Assembly: GCF_009882985.1 (NCBI RefSeq)
Contig: NZ_WTUZ01000037.1
Coordinates: 62,001 to 126,000, forward strand
Direction of reading: 5' to 3'
Source of the DNA: Paenibacillus silvestris
Lineage (GTDB): Bacteria > Bacillota > Bacilli > Paenibacillales > NBRC-103111
DNA length: 64,000 bases
In this document: one piece after another, positions 25,029 through 33,458 of the stretch
Layout: each line of letters opens with the position of its first letter
Numbering within the stretch: position 1 is the first letter of the stretch
Notes under the pieces: model-generated
Seen by the model: the letters and a program-made list of their open reading frames with translations, nothing else
The model's database searches: none
What the model was told of the DNA's origin: nothing
Program-made: the position numbers and the translations under genes

Positions 25029-25814
25029 TTACTTACCGATGAACTGCTGGGTAAACATTTTGCCGCATGGTCCTCCGGCAACAATACCGATGCCAATGTG
25101 CGTGTAATCCTTGCTCAAAATATTCGCTTTGTGACCAGGCGAATTCATCAGCGCCTCATGGGCGGCTTGCACTGTTTGATTACAAGCGATATTTTCTCCT
25201 GCCGCGTTATAGGTAATACCGAATTTCTCCATCATATCAAAAGGTGAGCCATACGTCGGTGAATCGTGGGAGAAATATTTGTTATCGACCATGTCCTGGC
25301 TTTTGAGTCTTGCTGTCTTGGTCAGCTCCGCATCGGCGACAAGCGCAGCTAATCCCACAGCAGCGCGCTCCTTGTTCACCAAATCCAGCATTTGCTGTTC
25401 CTCTGCCGTCAGATCCGTGCTCGGCGGAGCTTCTCGTGCTGGAGGAGGCTCCGTCGAAGGCGGTGGAGGCTCGGAAGGCGGTGGGGTTGGTGCCTGTGGC
25501 GGCGCCTGTTTTTTGGGAATTTTCAAATTCCCATATGCCCATAGGATGGACTGCAGCGTCTGATCATCGACATTCCCGGTAACCGGAAGGCCATATCGGC
25601 TTTGAAACGCTTTAACACCGGATTGTGTTTGATTGCCGTAGTAGCCTGTAATGGGCCCGCTATAGTAACCCAGAGATTTCAGCATCCCTTGAACTGCATA
25701 AACATCCGGCCCCTTAGCCCCTTTTCCATAGGCAAAAGCGGTCGTTGAGGTAGAGCAGAACAGTGCGATACAGATTAGTATGATCCAGACATGCTTTTTC
25801 TTGCCATGAAACAT
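25029..25814 (-). CDS. Secreted CAP-domain protein with peptidoglycan-binding domain (YkwD-like)
   Basis: 261 residues from the ATG at MFHGKKKHVW, with GGGGAGTG upstream. A signal peptide (ending TTAFA) is followed by a PG_binding_1 domain (about 33-95; VYAVQGMLKSLGYYSGPITG), a Pro-rich linker (PPPSEPPPPSTEPPP), and a C-terminal CAP/SCP domain with LVNKERAAVGLAAL, KYFSHDSPTYGSP, GENIAC and HKANILSKDYTHIGIG. Such proteins (YkwD; SafA-associated types in spores) act at the cell wall or cortex, but their reaction is not established. Single-gene unit bounded by a terminator. Confidence 0.9.
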   Translation of the reverse strand: MFHGKKKHVWIILICIALFCSTSTTAFAYGKGAKGPDVYAVQGMLKSLGYYSGPITGYYGNQTQSGVKAFQSRYGLPVTGNVDDQTLQSILWAYGNLKIPKKQAPPQAPTPPPSEPPPPSTEPPPAREAPPSTDLTAEEQQMLDLVNKERAAVGLAALVADAELTKTARLKSQDMVDNKYFSHDSPTYGSPFDMMEKFGITYNAAGENIACNQTVQAAHEALMNSPGHKANILSKDYTHIGIGIVAGGPCGKMFTQQFIGK

Positions 25815-25952
25815 GCGTTTAGGTTCACTCCCCGTCGTCGTCAGTATCATTCGCCCGACACGGGCGATAGCCCTTAGAGTGACCTATTTTTTGGATTTTA
25901 TCCATTTGCATGAATAATTCGCATAAGACCAGACATCCTCAACAATTCAAAT

Positions 25953-27116
25953 TCACTCCGAGTGCACGCGGCTTGAGGTGAAAGAAAATGAGTAAAGTAC
26001 GGCTAACAAGCTGAAAATGATACTCAGAGCCCCAAACCAGCTTACATGCATGTAAGAAGTTTGGCTTACAACCCATCCACCAACACCCGCTCCCACGGCG
26101 ATTCCAAGTTGAAGCACTGAATTATTCAAGCCTAATGCTAATCCAGCGGATTCTGGAGAGAGTGAAACCAGATAATATTGCTGAGCTGGTGTAGTCGTCC
26201 AGGCAGCTCCAATCCAAATAGCCAGCATGCATAAAGCTCCTACCAAACTGGTTGCCACCCATGGGAGCAATATCAATGCTACAGCATGTAATACGATACT
26301 GAAAAGCAGCGTACGATACGTCCCCCAGCGGTCTGCCCCGTACCCTCCTATTCGCGAACCTACAACGGCAAAGATGCCACATATGAATAGCGCAACACTA
26401 ATCATCGTTGTGTTCAGCCCTGCAGATTGCTGTAGAAATGGAGATATATAAGTGAATACGAATTGGTAACCTATGATCCAAAAAAATGTAATCAATAATC
26501 CACTAATCATTCGTTTATTTTTGAGAGCTGCTGCTTGAGCTTTCAATGAAACCGTATCTTTCGTATCCATTCTTGGAACGAAAGCGGCGATACCGATAAA
26601 TGCAAGAATAGATAAAATAGCGATCAACATAAAAACTAAGCGCCAATTCCAATATTCACCTACCAAAGTGCCAAGGGGAACTCCGAGCACTAGGGCCGTA
26701 CTGAACCCCATAATAATGATGCCAATAGCATTCCCTCGCCTCTCTGGCGTCACGAGATTGGATCCTACTGTCAATGCAACAACGGTGAATACACCTGCGC
26801 TTGCTGCGAGAACAACCCGCGATACAAGTAAAATCGAGAAATTGGGTGTAAGGAAGGCAATGAGATTACCAACAATAAAAAGTAGTAAGGATAGAAGCAG
26901 AAGCTTCTTTCGTTCCATTCTAGAAGCCAGCGCTAAAAGCAGCGGTGAAGCAACTGCAAAAACAGCCGCATAAACAGTAACTAATTGACCAGCGACACCT
27001 ACTGATACATTCGTATCCTTTGCGATCATACCTAAAATTCCGGCTACAACCATTTCCGATGTTGCCATGACAAAGCAGCCAAAAGCAAGTAAATAAACAA
27101 TCCAAATCTTATTCAA
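25953..27116 (-). CDS. MFS transporter, drug/arabinose-efflux type (DHA1)
   Basis: 387 residues with 12 predicted transmembrane helices. The MATSEMVVAGILGMIA start and the motif-A-like loop ASRMERKKLLLLS are typical of the AraJ/YdhP/NepI branch of DHA1 exporters. The start codon is TTG with a GGGGGG-type site 9 bases upstream. It lies 42 bases downstream of the SDR gene and in the same direction, so both are probably controlled together by the divergent HxlR regulator. Substrate unknown. Confidence 0.88.
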   Translation of the reverse strand: MNKIWIVYLLAFGCFVMATSEMVVAGILGMIAKDTNVSVGVAGQLVTVYAAVFAVASPLLLALASRMERKKLLLLSLLLFIVGNLIAFLTPNFSILLVSRVVLAASAGVFTVVALTVGSNLVTPERRGNAIGIIIMGFSTALVLGVPLGTLVGEYWNWRLVFMLIAILSILAFIGIAAFVPRMDTKDTVSLKAQAAALKNKRMISGLLITFFWIIGYQFVFTYISPFLQQSAGLNTTMISVALFICGIFAVVGSRIGGYGADRWGTYRTLLFSIVLHAVALILLPWVATSLVGALCMLAIWIGAAWTTTPAQQYYLVSLSPESAGLALGLNNSVLQLGIAVGAGVGGWVVSQTSYMHVSWFGALSIIFSLLAVLYSFSFTSSRVHSE

Positions 27117-27158
27117 GTTCCAGACCCCCCTGTCACTTATATCTTTAAACGCTCTTTT

Positions 27159-28154
27159 TTATATCGCAAACTGGAGGTCAATTAACTTCTCGCTTAATTC
27201 CCAAAGTTTTTCTGCCAAAACTGGATCAATCGTTCTTTGATATACACCTGCTTCAAAAGGATTGCTATCTTCAGCAACCACTTCTGCGATGTCGTTATTC
27301 TCGCAATAAAGGCCACCCATTCCGTCTAATTGACGGTTTACAGCGCACCAAACGATGGTTGCTGCACCTTCTTCAATCGTCTTGAACTCATCGTTAAAAT
27401 AAGGTAAAGCACGCTCACCTTTCTCATTCAAAGCTCCCATGACGCGTAGTTCATCGTCTGACAAGCTGCGTGCGAGGTCCGTAATGATCGTACCAGGATG
27501 AACGGTGAATGCACGCACGCCATGTGCTTTCCCCCTCTTGTCCATCTCAACAGAGAATAGGGAGCTCGCTAGCTTAGATCTGGCATAGGCCATCCACTTT
27601 TCATAATCTGTTTTCTCAAAGTTAGGATCTTCCAAATCTATTTGATGGAGTTTACCTATTCTTGAAGTGACAGATACTATTCTTGCCTGTTCAGCTTTCT
27701 TCAGAGCGGGCCACAAGCGTGCTGTTAAACGGAAATGTCCCAGATGATTCGTAGCGAACTGTGACTCATTACCGCGCGAGTCCCTCGTGAGAGGAGTCGC
27801 CATAATAGCCGCGGCATTAATCAGAATATCCAGTGGACGATTGGAGTCAAGGAACCTTTGTGCGAAAACATCAATCGACTCTGGCACCATAAGATCCAAG
27901 CTCACCAGTTCAACGCCTGGAATACTCTCAACTGCAATTCTTGCTTTCTCAGGCGTTCGAACAGGCACGATTACCTTGGCTCCTGCTTTCACAAGAACTC
28001 TTGTAACTTCTAAACCAAGCCCAGAATAACCACCTGTGACGATCGCGACTTTCCCTGTTAAATCTTGTCCCCCTAATGCTTCTGTGGCTGTAGTTCTTGG
28101 TCCGAAGTTAGTAGGAATTGGTTTTTGCATCGTTCTTTGGTTATCATTAAACAT
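27159..28154 (-). CDS. Short-chain dehydrogenase/reductase
   Basis: 331 residues from the ATG at MFNDNQRT, with GTGGAGG 8-9 bases upstream. Rossmann nucleotide motif TGGYSGLGLEV (about 42-52), INAAAIMATPL (NAG-type motif), Ser in VSVTSRIG and the catalytic pair in YARSKLASS. It resembles the retinol-dehydrogenase-like/oxidoreductase branch of SDRs; substrate unknown. Divergent HxlR regulators commonly control such genes in response to quinones, aldehydes or electrophiles. Confidence 0.88.
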   Translation of the reverse strand: MFNDNQRTMQKPIPTNFGPRTTATEALGGQDLTGKVAIVTGGYSGLGLEVTRVLVKAGAKVIVPVRTPEKARIAVESIPGVELVSLDLMVPESIDVFAQRFLDSNRPLDILINAAAIMATPLTRDSRGNESQFATNHLGHFRLTARLWPALKKAEQARIVSVTSRIGKLHQIDLEDPNFEKTDYEKWMAYARSKLASSLFSVEMDKRGKAHGVRAFTVHPGTIITDLARSLSDDELRVMGALNEKGERALPYFNDEFKTIEEGAATIVWCAVNRQLDGMGGLYCENNDIAEVVAEDSNPFEAGVYQRTIDPVLAEKLWELSEKLIDLQFAI

Positions 28155-28234
28155 GTGTAGTACCTCCACGTCGCAATAATTGCTGTAATTTGTAAGTAGT
28201 AGAATGAATTCACAAACAATGAGGATGGTTTTTC

Positions 28235-28588
28235 ATGATACATTTTAATAATGTGAACTATCGCTGCACTTCTGAAATTTTTCTGCACTTGATTAGCGGA
28301 AAGTGGAAAGTGCCGATCCTTAATCTGCTATCAAATGGCACCTTAAGATTTAACGAATTACAAAGGCAGCTGCCTGAGGCCACCCAACGAATGCTTACCA
28401 TGCAATTAAGAGATCTTGAACGCGATGGATTGGTTATCCGTAAAGTTTATCCAGTCGCACCGCCAAAGGTTGAATATTACCTCTCTGATTTGGGCTTGCA
28501 AACCGTGCCAATATTGCAAATGCTATATGAATTTGGGGCGACATATGTGGAAAATTTCCAGCCACAAGATCCTGACTCAATGAAATAA
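28235..28588 (+). CDS. HxlR-family transcriptional regulator
   Basis: 117 residues; winged-helix with LISGKWKVPILNLLSNGTLRF, ELQRQLPEATQRMLTMQLRDLERDGLV and the wing VAPPKVEYYLSDLG. The usual conserved N-terminal Cys of redox-sensing HxlR proteins may correspond to Cys11 (NYRCTSEIF). GAGGATGG precedes the ATG. It is divergent from the SDR-MFS unit, with 80 bases between start codons, the expected place for its operator. Confidence 0.92.
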   Translation: MIHFNNVNYRCTSEIFLHLISGKWKVPILNLLSNGTLRFNELQRQLPEATQRMLTMQLRDLERDGLVIRKVYPVAPPKVEYYLSDLGLQTVPILQMLYEFGATYVENFQPQDPDSMK

Positions 28589-28723
28589 ACTTATTTGTAT
28601 TTAAAGCCTCCTTTCTTCTTTCATAGGTTAGCAATTCTTCGTAGTTCTGAACAGTACGCACATTTTTGTTTGAAAGGATAACTTTTGTACGATAGGACCA
28701 ATAATGATCCTGTCTCCATGTAT

Positions 28724-28760
28724 ATAAAAACACGGACGCTGAAGTGTTCACGTCCGTGTT
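28724..28760 (-). terminator. Terminator after the small NTF2-like gene
   Basis: AACACGGACG / CGTCCGTGTT, then TTTTATATA on the minus strand. The ~130 bases between it and the HxlR gene show no gene. Confidence 0.8.
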
Positions 28761-28786
28761 CCAAAGTATGATCATGCTACTCTCAT

Positions 28787-29155
28787 CTATAGAAAAACGT
28801 CATCTCCGTAGTCCTTTGAAAGCCTTTTTCCCAGTTCCGTTGATAACCAGATGACAGATTCGATCGGACTTTGAGTAACGGATAATTGCGAGATTGCTCC
28901 CTCATCATTTTTAATCATAGAAATCAGACCTTGAAGCTTAAGTCCACCTGTCAACTCGGCGTCATACGCTATAAATTCCCGGTTGCCAATGGATTCATGA
29001 AAGCTGCGCGACAAAGATGTATAATAAGAGCCCACCGTTTCGACAATCTTAGTGGTGTCTGCTCGGCCTGTAATGCTTCCCTTCAGAAATGTTGAAGTTA
29101 GAACAACATCCTCGGCAAGAGCGTCCAAAAAAGCAGGGCGAAGATTATTGTTCAT
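28787..29155 (-). CDS. Small NTF2/SnoaL-like protein, unknown function
   Basis: 122 residues. Two adjacent ATGs follow AAGGAGAAC; the second gives better spacing. The pattern FLDALAEDVVLTSTFLKGSITGRADTTKIV, then YDAELTGGLKLQGLISMIKNDEGAISQLSVTQSP resembles the cone-like NTF2/SnoaL fold (helix, then sheet strands), but no active-site residues can be assigned. It lies downstream of the MBL gene in the same direction, with a ~105-base gap. Confidence 0.65.
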   Translation of the reverse strand: MNNNLRPAFLDALAEDVVLTSTFLKGSITGRADTTKIVETVGSYYTSLSRSFHESIGNREFIAYDAELTGGLKLQGLISMIKNDEGAISQLSVTQSPIESVIWLSTELGKRLSKDYGDDVFL

Positions 29156-29260
29156 CATGTTCTCCTTCTATAAGTGTGATCATACTCTTTGCGACGTGAT
29201 GAACTTTACCTTCAGCGGCCAAGTGGTCCTTAGACCTTTCAGCTGAACTCAGAATTATAC

Positions 29261-30004
29261 TCAAATCGTAACAATCTCTTTGGTTTGTAAAATACTTAAA
29301 TGAACGCGATCCTTTGCGCTTTGAGTTAAACGGTTCATCAGATCTGGCGTCTGCGTATAAACAGGCGGATGATGCGCTGCCTTATAGTGGATTGGAATGA
29401 GTGTCTTGGCCCCAAGGATTTGTGCAGCCATAACCGCTTGTTCTGGTGTCAAACAGATGGGCTGGTCACTGTGAGGCGCAACGCCAGGAAATTGCAAAAC
29501 CGCGCCATTCACGGGCAAACATGCAGCATCAAACGCACCATAAGCTTGAACCAGCTTCCACCAGTACCCGTGCCATAATGTATCTCCAGCATGGATCATT
29601 TGCTTGCCATCACCGCGTACGATCCAGGAAACTTGCGGGTCACCTGAACCATCCACGGATTGAGCCGCGATTATGGTGAATGGACCGACGTTGAAGGTTT
29701 CGCCGATCGAAGCGCCAGTTACGTGGTTTAAACCACTACTAGTCGCTAAATCCACAATTTCCTTAGGGACGAATACCGAAACGTCGGCGCCATAAGCTGA
29801 AATAATGCCTTGCGGATCGAAATGGTCCGCATGTTGATGCGTGATCAAGACGGCTGTTGCTGAACCGAACGACTCCAAAGGAAAAAACGGCTCTTTAGGT
29901 TCGCCTAACCTGGATGCAGGGAAATGATAAAGCGGATCGATGGCAATTGCAAAGCCTTCTAATTCAACCCGTATACCAGCCCAAGGAAGCTTTTGAATAT
30001 TCAT
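29261..30004 (-). CDS. MBL-fold metallo-hydrolase (UlaG/YddR-like)
   Basis: 247 residues with LITHQHADHFDPQG metal-binding motif (about 52-65), HAGDTLWHG and a final HYKAAHHPP. The length and layout fit the short UlaG-like branch of the metallo-beta-lactamase fold; substrate is unknown. GAGGTGG precedes the ATG. It follows a DsrE-family gene by 36 bases and is probably cotranscribed with it. Confidence 0.88.
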   Translation of the reverse strand: MNIQKLPWAGIRVELEGFAIAIDPLYHFPASRLGEPKEPFFPLESFGSATAVLITHQHADHFDPQGIISAYGADVSVFVPKEIVDLATSSGLNHVTGASIGETFNVGPFTIIAAQSVDGSGDPQVSWIVRGDGKQMIHAGDTLWHGYWWKLVQAYGAFDAACLPVNGAVLQFPGVAPHSDQPICLTPEQAVMAAQILGAKTLIPIHYKAAHHPPVYTQTPDLMNRLTQSAKDRVHLSILQTKEIVTI

Positions 30005-30040
30005 GGCTATCCACCTCTTTCAATTTTAGAATGTCAATTT

Positions 30041-30406
30041 TTATAAAATAATAGGTACGAAACCATCCTTCATATATTGTGCAAAAGGTAAATGACCGCT
30101 GTTAGCGTCACTTCCAACTAACTTAACTCCGGCTTGCTGTACTTCCTCCACGACATCAAAAGCTCCAGCGCATGCTCCACAGCCACCTTTAATAATCCCA
30201 GTCTTCATCACTTGCTTGTACAAGGGATTAAGCGAGTGATCCGCTTTGACAAATTCATTTGGCCACTGCGTTCCTGCTCCATCGAAATACAGTTCAACTT
30301 CCATCCCTGCCTCATGCAATTCTTGACCGTACAAAAGTCCATGCATAGCTTTCCCCATATCCTGCTGATTCGCTTGAATGATGATCAAATATTTATTCGT
30401 ATTCAT
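30041..30406 (-). CDS. DsrE-family protein
   Basis: 121 residues. DsrE/F-like fold: IIIQANQQDMGKAMHGL, VELYFDGAGTQWP, and the cysteine-bearing loop GGCGACAGAFDVV, which in this family carries sulfur-relay cysteines. The role is probably sulfur handling or a sensor; not determinable. GGGAGG lies upstream of the ATG. Neighbours are the MBL hydrolase downstream and the PNPOx-like gene upstream. Confidence 0.85.
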   Translation of the reverse strand: MNTNKYLIIIQANQQDMGKAMHGLLYGQELHEAGMEVELYFDGAGTQWPNEFVKADHSLNPLYKQVMKTGIIKGGCGACAGAFDVVEEVQQAGVKLVGSDANSGHLPFAQYMKDGFVPIIL

Positions 30407-30521
30407 GCTTAAATTCCTCCCATGTGTACAAGTTTTGGTTATTCATAGTCGTGTTTCATCCATGCGAACGTCCTCGGCGTCCCCCTCACCCCCTCTCAAA
30501 GAGCCTACCGTTTAACTTGCT

Positions 30522-31418
30522 TTACGGATTGTATGGTGACAATTCTGTATCTTCCCATCGCAAATCATTAGCATTCTCCAACTGTACGACTTCGCTGATC
30601 TCAAACCGCACTAATCTTTCTGCACCAGGAAATACGGAGGACTCATCCTCATCCCAAATAATTTCCGCCAAGCCAGTTAAATGAAGGGAATGTCCGTGTT
30701 CATAGTTGATAAATAGAAGCCCTGATCTAGGGTTCGAATAAATATTTCCCAATGTATTAAACATTGAATTACCGAAGTAGTCAGGAAATAGGATCGTCTT
30801 CGCATCCAGCACATGAATAAAGCCCGGATTTCCTCCTCGATGCGAGGCATCCATCTCCCCTTTATCGTTCATGCTGCCAATATAAAACGTGTCGGCATGA
30901 GCGATCCAATCCTGTTGCCGCTGGCTCAGTGCCTCATTTCGCTGCGCCGACTTCAATAATCTAGAAGCATCTTTCTCCGGACGAAACGATCTTTTCTGTA
31001 TATATTTGGGACAGTTCCCGTAAATCTGCTGAGCGGTCACCATGAATTCTTTGTCCATCTTGGCCGTTCCGTTAATTCGAAGCCTGATTCTCCGGTTCGT
31101 ATCGATAATGAGCAGTCCTATTTGTTTCTCTTTCTCCGGTTCCTCCGCAAGAGGGTCAGCTTCAAGCAATTCGGCCCTGATTGCTAACCTCTGTTCGTCT
31201 AATACCTCTGCAAACCCCGGCTGTCCTGTCAAAAATGTTACCCATACGTTTCCATTGCGATCCGTGGACGACAATACGGCGAACTGTTGCGTTTGGAGGA
31301 ATTTAACGATCCCGTTCGAGAAGTGAGAACTGATCATCTTCGAGTTCTGGGCAGCAACCGCTCCCTCGCCAGCCAAATTCTGAACGGACAACTCTCCTTG
31401 ATGAAACACATCATTCAT
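30522..31418 (-). CDS. Pyridoxamine 5'-phosphate oxidase-like flavin protein
   Basis: 298 residues from the ATG at MNDVFHQGELSVQN with GGAGGGAAG upstream. The split-barrel fold is suggested by AVLSSTDRNGNVWVTFLTG, QIGLLIIDTNRRIRLRINGTA and, in the second half, FYIGSMNDKGEMDASHRGG and SGLLFINYEHGHSLHLTGLAEI. This long form resembles the PNPOx-like proteins often fused to ferredoxin reductases, but here it stands alone. It is 15 bases downstream of the HPP gene, so likely in one GntR-controlled operon. Confidence 0.82.
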   Translation of the reverse strand: MNDVFHQGELSVQNLAGEGAVAAQNSKMISSHFSNGIVKFLQTQQFAVLSSTDRNGNVWVTFLTGQPGFAEVLDEQRLAIRAELLEADPLAEEPEKEKQIGLLIIDTNRRIRLRINGTAKMDKEFMVTAQQIYGNCPKYIQKRSFRPEKDASRLLKSAQRNEALSQRQQDWIAHADTFYIGSMNDKGEMDASHRGGNPGFIHVLDAKTILFPDYFGNSMFNTLGNIYSNPRSGLLFINYEHGHSLHLTGLAEIIWDEDESSVFPGAERLVRFEISEVVQLENANDLRWEDTELSPYNP

Positions 31419-31433
31419 GCTGCTTCCCTCCAA

Positions 31434-31970
31434 TCAAAGCCAAAATGTTGGATACCTGCGTTTTTTGTCTAGATTGTTAATGATCAAAGCTACAACTACG
31501 ATAAGCACCGATCCGATCAATACCGGTGTAATCAGAAAAGACCAACTGCTGCCGCTCAGGATAACGACCAAAGGATCGGCTCCTGCAGGAGGATGTGTTG
31601 TTTTGCTCAGCATCATCAAGCCGATGGCTAAGCCAACTCCAAGGGCCATAACCCAAGCGCTTCGGCCAAGAAGATGAAAACAAAGCAGTCCTACCAAGGT
31701 GGAAATCAAATGCCCCCCGATAATATTGCGCGGCTGGGACAATGGTGCATCCCAGAGACCAAAAGCCAACACGCAGGTTGCACCAAATGGAGCCATGATC
31801 CACGCATTTGCGGTCAAATTCGTTAAGAAAGCTAATAGTGCTATGGCGATGAATCCGCCAATGAAGCCGATCAGCGCATTCTTTGGAACGACTTTTAATG
31901 GACTTCTGTCTTTGCTTCTCATTTTCTGCCAAAATCCTGCCTCGTCATTCTTATTGATGTCACTCACCAC
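31434..31970 (-). CDS. HPP-family integral membrane protein
   Basis: 178 residues with four to five membrane segments and the family motif THPPAGADPLVV (about 126-137). In cyanobacteria and chloroplasts HPP proteins are reported in nitrite transport; in Firmicutes their role is unknown. The start is uncertain: GTG codons follow AAGGTG very closely, and an internal ATG at residue 17 is an alternative. A sigma-A promoter with a palindromic operator across its -10 lies directly upstream. Confidence 0.8.
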   Translation of the reverse strand: MVSDINKNDEAGFWQKMRSKDRSPLKVVPKNALIGFIGGFIAIALLAFLTNLTANAWIMAPFGATCVLAFGLWDAPLSQPRNIIGGHLISTLVGLLCFHLLGRSAWVMALGVGLAIGLMMLSKTTHPPAGADPLVVILSGSSWSFLITPVLIGSVLIVVVALIINNLDKKRRYPTFWL

Positions 31971-31982
31971 CTTGCGTTAAAG

Positions 31983-32024
31983 AACTAGTAAACTAGTTAT
32001 ATAATTTATTTTTCGGTGTGTCAA
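31983..32024 (-). promoter_or_regulatory. Sigma-A promoter of the HPP gene with palindromic operator over the -10
   Basis: TTGACA, 17 bases, TATAAC on the minus strand. The palindrome AACTAGTAAACTAGTT (31983-31998) overlaps the last bases of the -10 and the start point, a classic repressor position. A related site lies before the divergent GntR gene. Confidence 0.75.
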
Positions 32025-32080
32025 CTGTTTTTTATCGATCGATTCCCGTAGTATTTGTTTTATTTTGCTTGAATAAGCGT

Positions 32081-32102
32081 TATAATATAACTAGTCAACT
32101 AT
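32081..32102 (+). promoter_or_regulatory. Second operator-like site beside the GntR gene
   Basis: TATAAT followed by AACTAGTCAACTAT, which keeps the ACTAGT-N2-ACTA spacing of the operator at 31983. It lies about 20 bases before the GTG start, pointing to autoregulation by the GntR-type protein. Confidence 0.6.
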
Positions 32103-32120
32103 GAAAAGAGGTCGTTTACT

Positions 32121-33095
32121 GTGGAAGAAGATAAACACTATTTCCTTCAGGTTAATCCCCATTTGACCTTTAACGTAAATACACAAATCAAAGAACAACT
32201 TAAATGGTTAATCGGAATCGAACAAATGGAAGCTGGCGATATGCTGCCTACTGCTAGTCAATTGGCGGATGAGCTTGGCCTTAATCGAAATACAGTCAAC
32301 TGGGTATACAATCAACTGCGTGACGAAGGTCTTGTTACGATACAGAAAGGACGCGGTACGCAGATCGCTGATGGATCCGAGACCAAGCATCTCCTGGAAG
32401 AACGCAAACCCATGCAGCAGCTTTTGAATAATACGATTCGCGAAGCCGCGGCCATGGGATTTGATCTGCCATCCTTTTTCATCGCTGGTCTTGCCTATTC
32501 CTTGCTGCAGCCACCCTCCCCTGCCCGCAAGCTGCGAATTTTGCTGGTAGAGTGCAGAGAACATGACTATCCTTTCTACCGCCAAGAAATCGAACGAGCA
32601 ACCGAGGGGGAAGTAGAAACTTTATTTCTCGATGATAGTTCCCTAAGTGATGATGTTGTAAGAGAAGCGGCCATGCGTTCCGATGTTGTCATCACAACCT
32701 TGAATCATGCCGAAGAAACCAAAGCATTGTTTGCTCGCTTCGACAGTAAAGTCATTGTCATCGGGGCAATCCTTGAAGCCTCTAAGCTGCTTGAGATCGC
32801 CAAGCTGCAGCCAGGCACACATGTCGCCTTCGTTTGTCTGGGAAGAACAGGCGGAGAATGGATGGCTAACCGTATTCGGGAAGCAGGGGTTCATCAGCTT
32901 CATGTTGAGATCGTGGGGATGAACGAACCTGAACGATTGAATGAAGCTTTCCAGCACTCGCACAAAATTTATGCCTCCGCTGCTGTATTTGCCGAACTGA
33001 AGGAGTTGCAACCTGATAAAACGCAGCTATTCCCTATGAAGCTGGAACAAAGCAGCGAAAATTTATTGCATGAAATTGCGTTACAACATAGATGA
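32121..33095 (+). CDS. GntR-family transcriptional regulator with large C-terminal domain
   Basis: 324 residues, GTG start after AAGAGGTC. N-terminal winged helix (about 20-85): INTQIKEQLKWLIGIEQ-like helix, MLPTASQLADELGLNRNTVNWVYNQLRDEGLV and KGRGTQIAD. The C-terminal part (about 130-310) has alternating beta/alpha segments (LRILLVECREHDYPFYRQEIE, KVIVIGAILEASKLLEI, HVAFVCLGRTGGEW) like a periplasmic-binding or Rossmann-like effector domain, unusual for the classic FadR/HutC classes. Matching palindromes on both sides of the divergent promoter region suggest it represses itself and the HPP-PNPOx genes. Confidence 0.85.
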   Translation: MEEDKHYFLQVNPHLTFNVNTQIKEQLKWLIGIEQMEAGDMLPTASQLADELGLNRNTVNWVYNQLRDEGLVTIQKGRGTQIADGSETKHLLEERKPMQQLLNNTIREAAAMGFDLPSFFIAGLAYSLLQPPSPARKLRILLVECREHDYPFYRQEIERATEGEVETLFLDDSSLSDDVVREAAMRSDVVITTLNHAEETKALFARFDSKVIVIGAILEASKLLEIAKLQPGTHVAFVCLGRTGGEWMANRIREAGVHQLHVEIVGMNEPERLNEAFQHSHKIYASAAVFAELKELQPDKTQLFPMKLEQSSENLLHEIALQHR

Positions 33096-33126
33096 ATCCC
33101 CTGAATGGGGATTCTTTGTGTTTTTA
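33094..33126 (+). terminator. Terminator after the GntR gene
   Basis: GAATCCCC / GGGGATTC with a five-base loop, then TTTGTGTTTTT. Confidence 0.85.
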
Positions 33127-33155
33127 TGAATATTTGAGCATGCATCGAAGGAGTG

Positions 33156-33335
33156 GGAGCTACAGGACGCTATTTGTGTGATATTTGGCGATAGGAAGGT
33201 CGTTGCGGAACTACAGGGTTTTAATTGTGCTAATAACCTTACATTGAGGTTGTAGTAAGGGGAATAAAGGACCATAGTTCCCAATCAAGGTGATAATCGG
33301 TACCTTCCTGTAGATTAGCGGACCCTAGTTCCTCC
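33156..33335. repeat. Dispersed intergenic repeat (family A), copy 3: two left and two right halves
   Basis: Left halves GGAGCTACAGGACGCTATTT (33156) and GGAACTACAGGGTTTTAATT (about 33207), right halves AATAAAGGACCATAGTTCCC (33263) and ATTAGCGGACCCTAGTTCCT (about 33314). Same left-left-right-right order, ~49-nt offset and ~180-nt length as at 2708-2885. Confidence 0.8.
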
Positions 33336-33373
33336 AAGATCGTTAGCTGCTCTGTTATTGTGCTCATGTACCA

Positions 33374-33430
33374 TTGACAGCAACCACATTTTCAAGTAAA
33401 GTTTACTTATAACTTAGTACCTGGTACTAA
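33374..33430 (+). promoter_or_regulatory. fabH promoter with FapR operator
   Basis: TTGACA at 33374 is followed after 17 bases by TAAAGT. At 33414-33430 lies TTAGTACCTGGTACTAA, a perfect 17-base palindrome matching the FapR box of Firmicutes. FapR represses fatty-acid synthesis genes and is released by malonyl-CoA. The box lies just downstream of the predicted start, fitting repression. Confidence 0.8.
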
Positions 33431-33458
33431 TACTTGATAATAAAGGAGCGAGCTTCTC

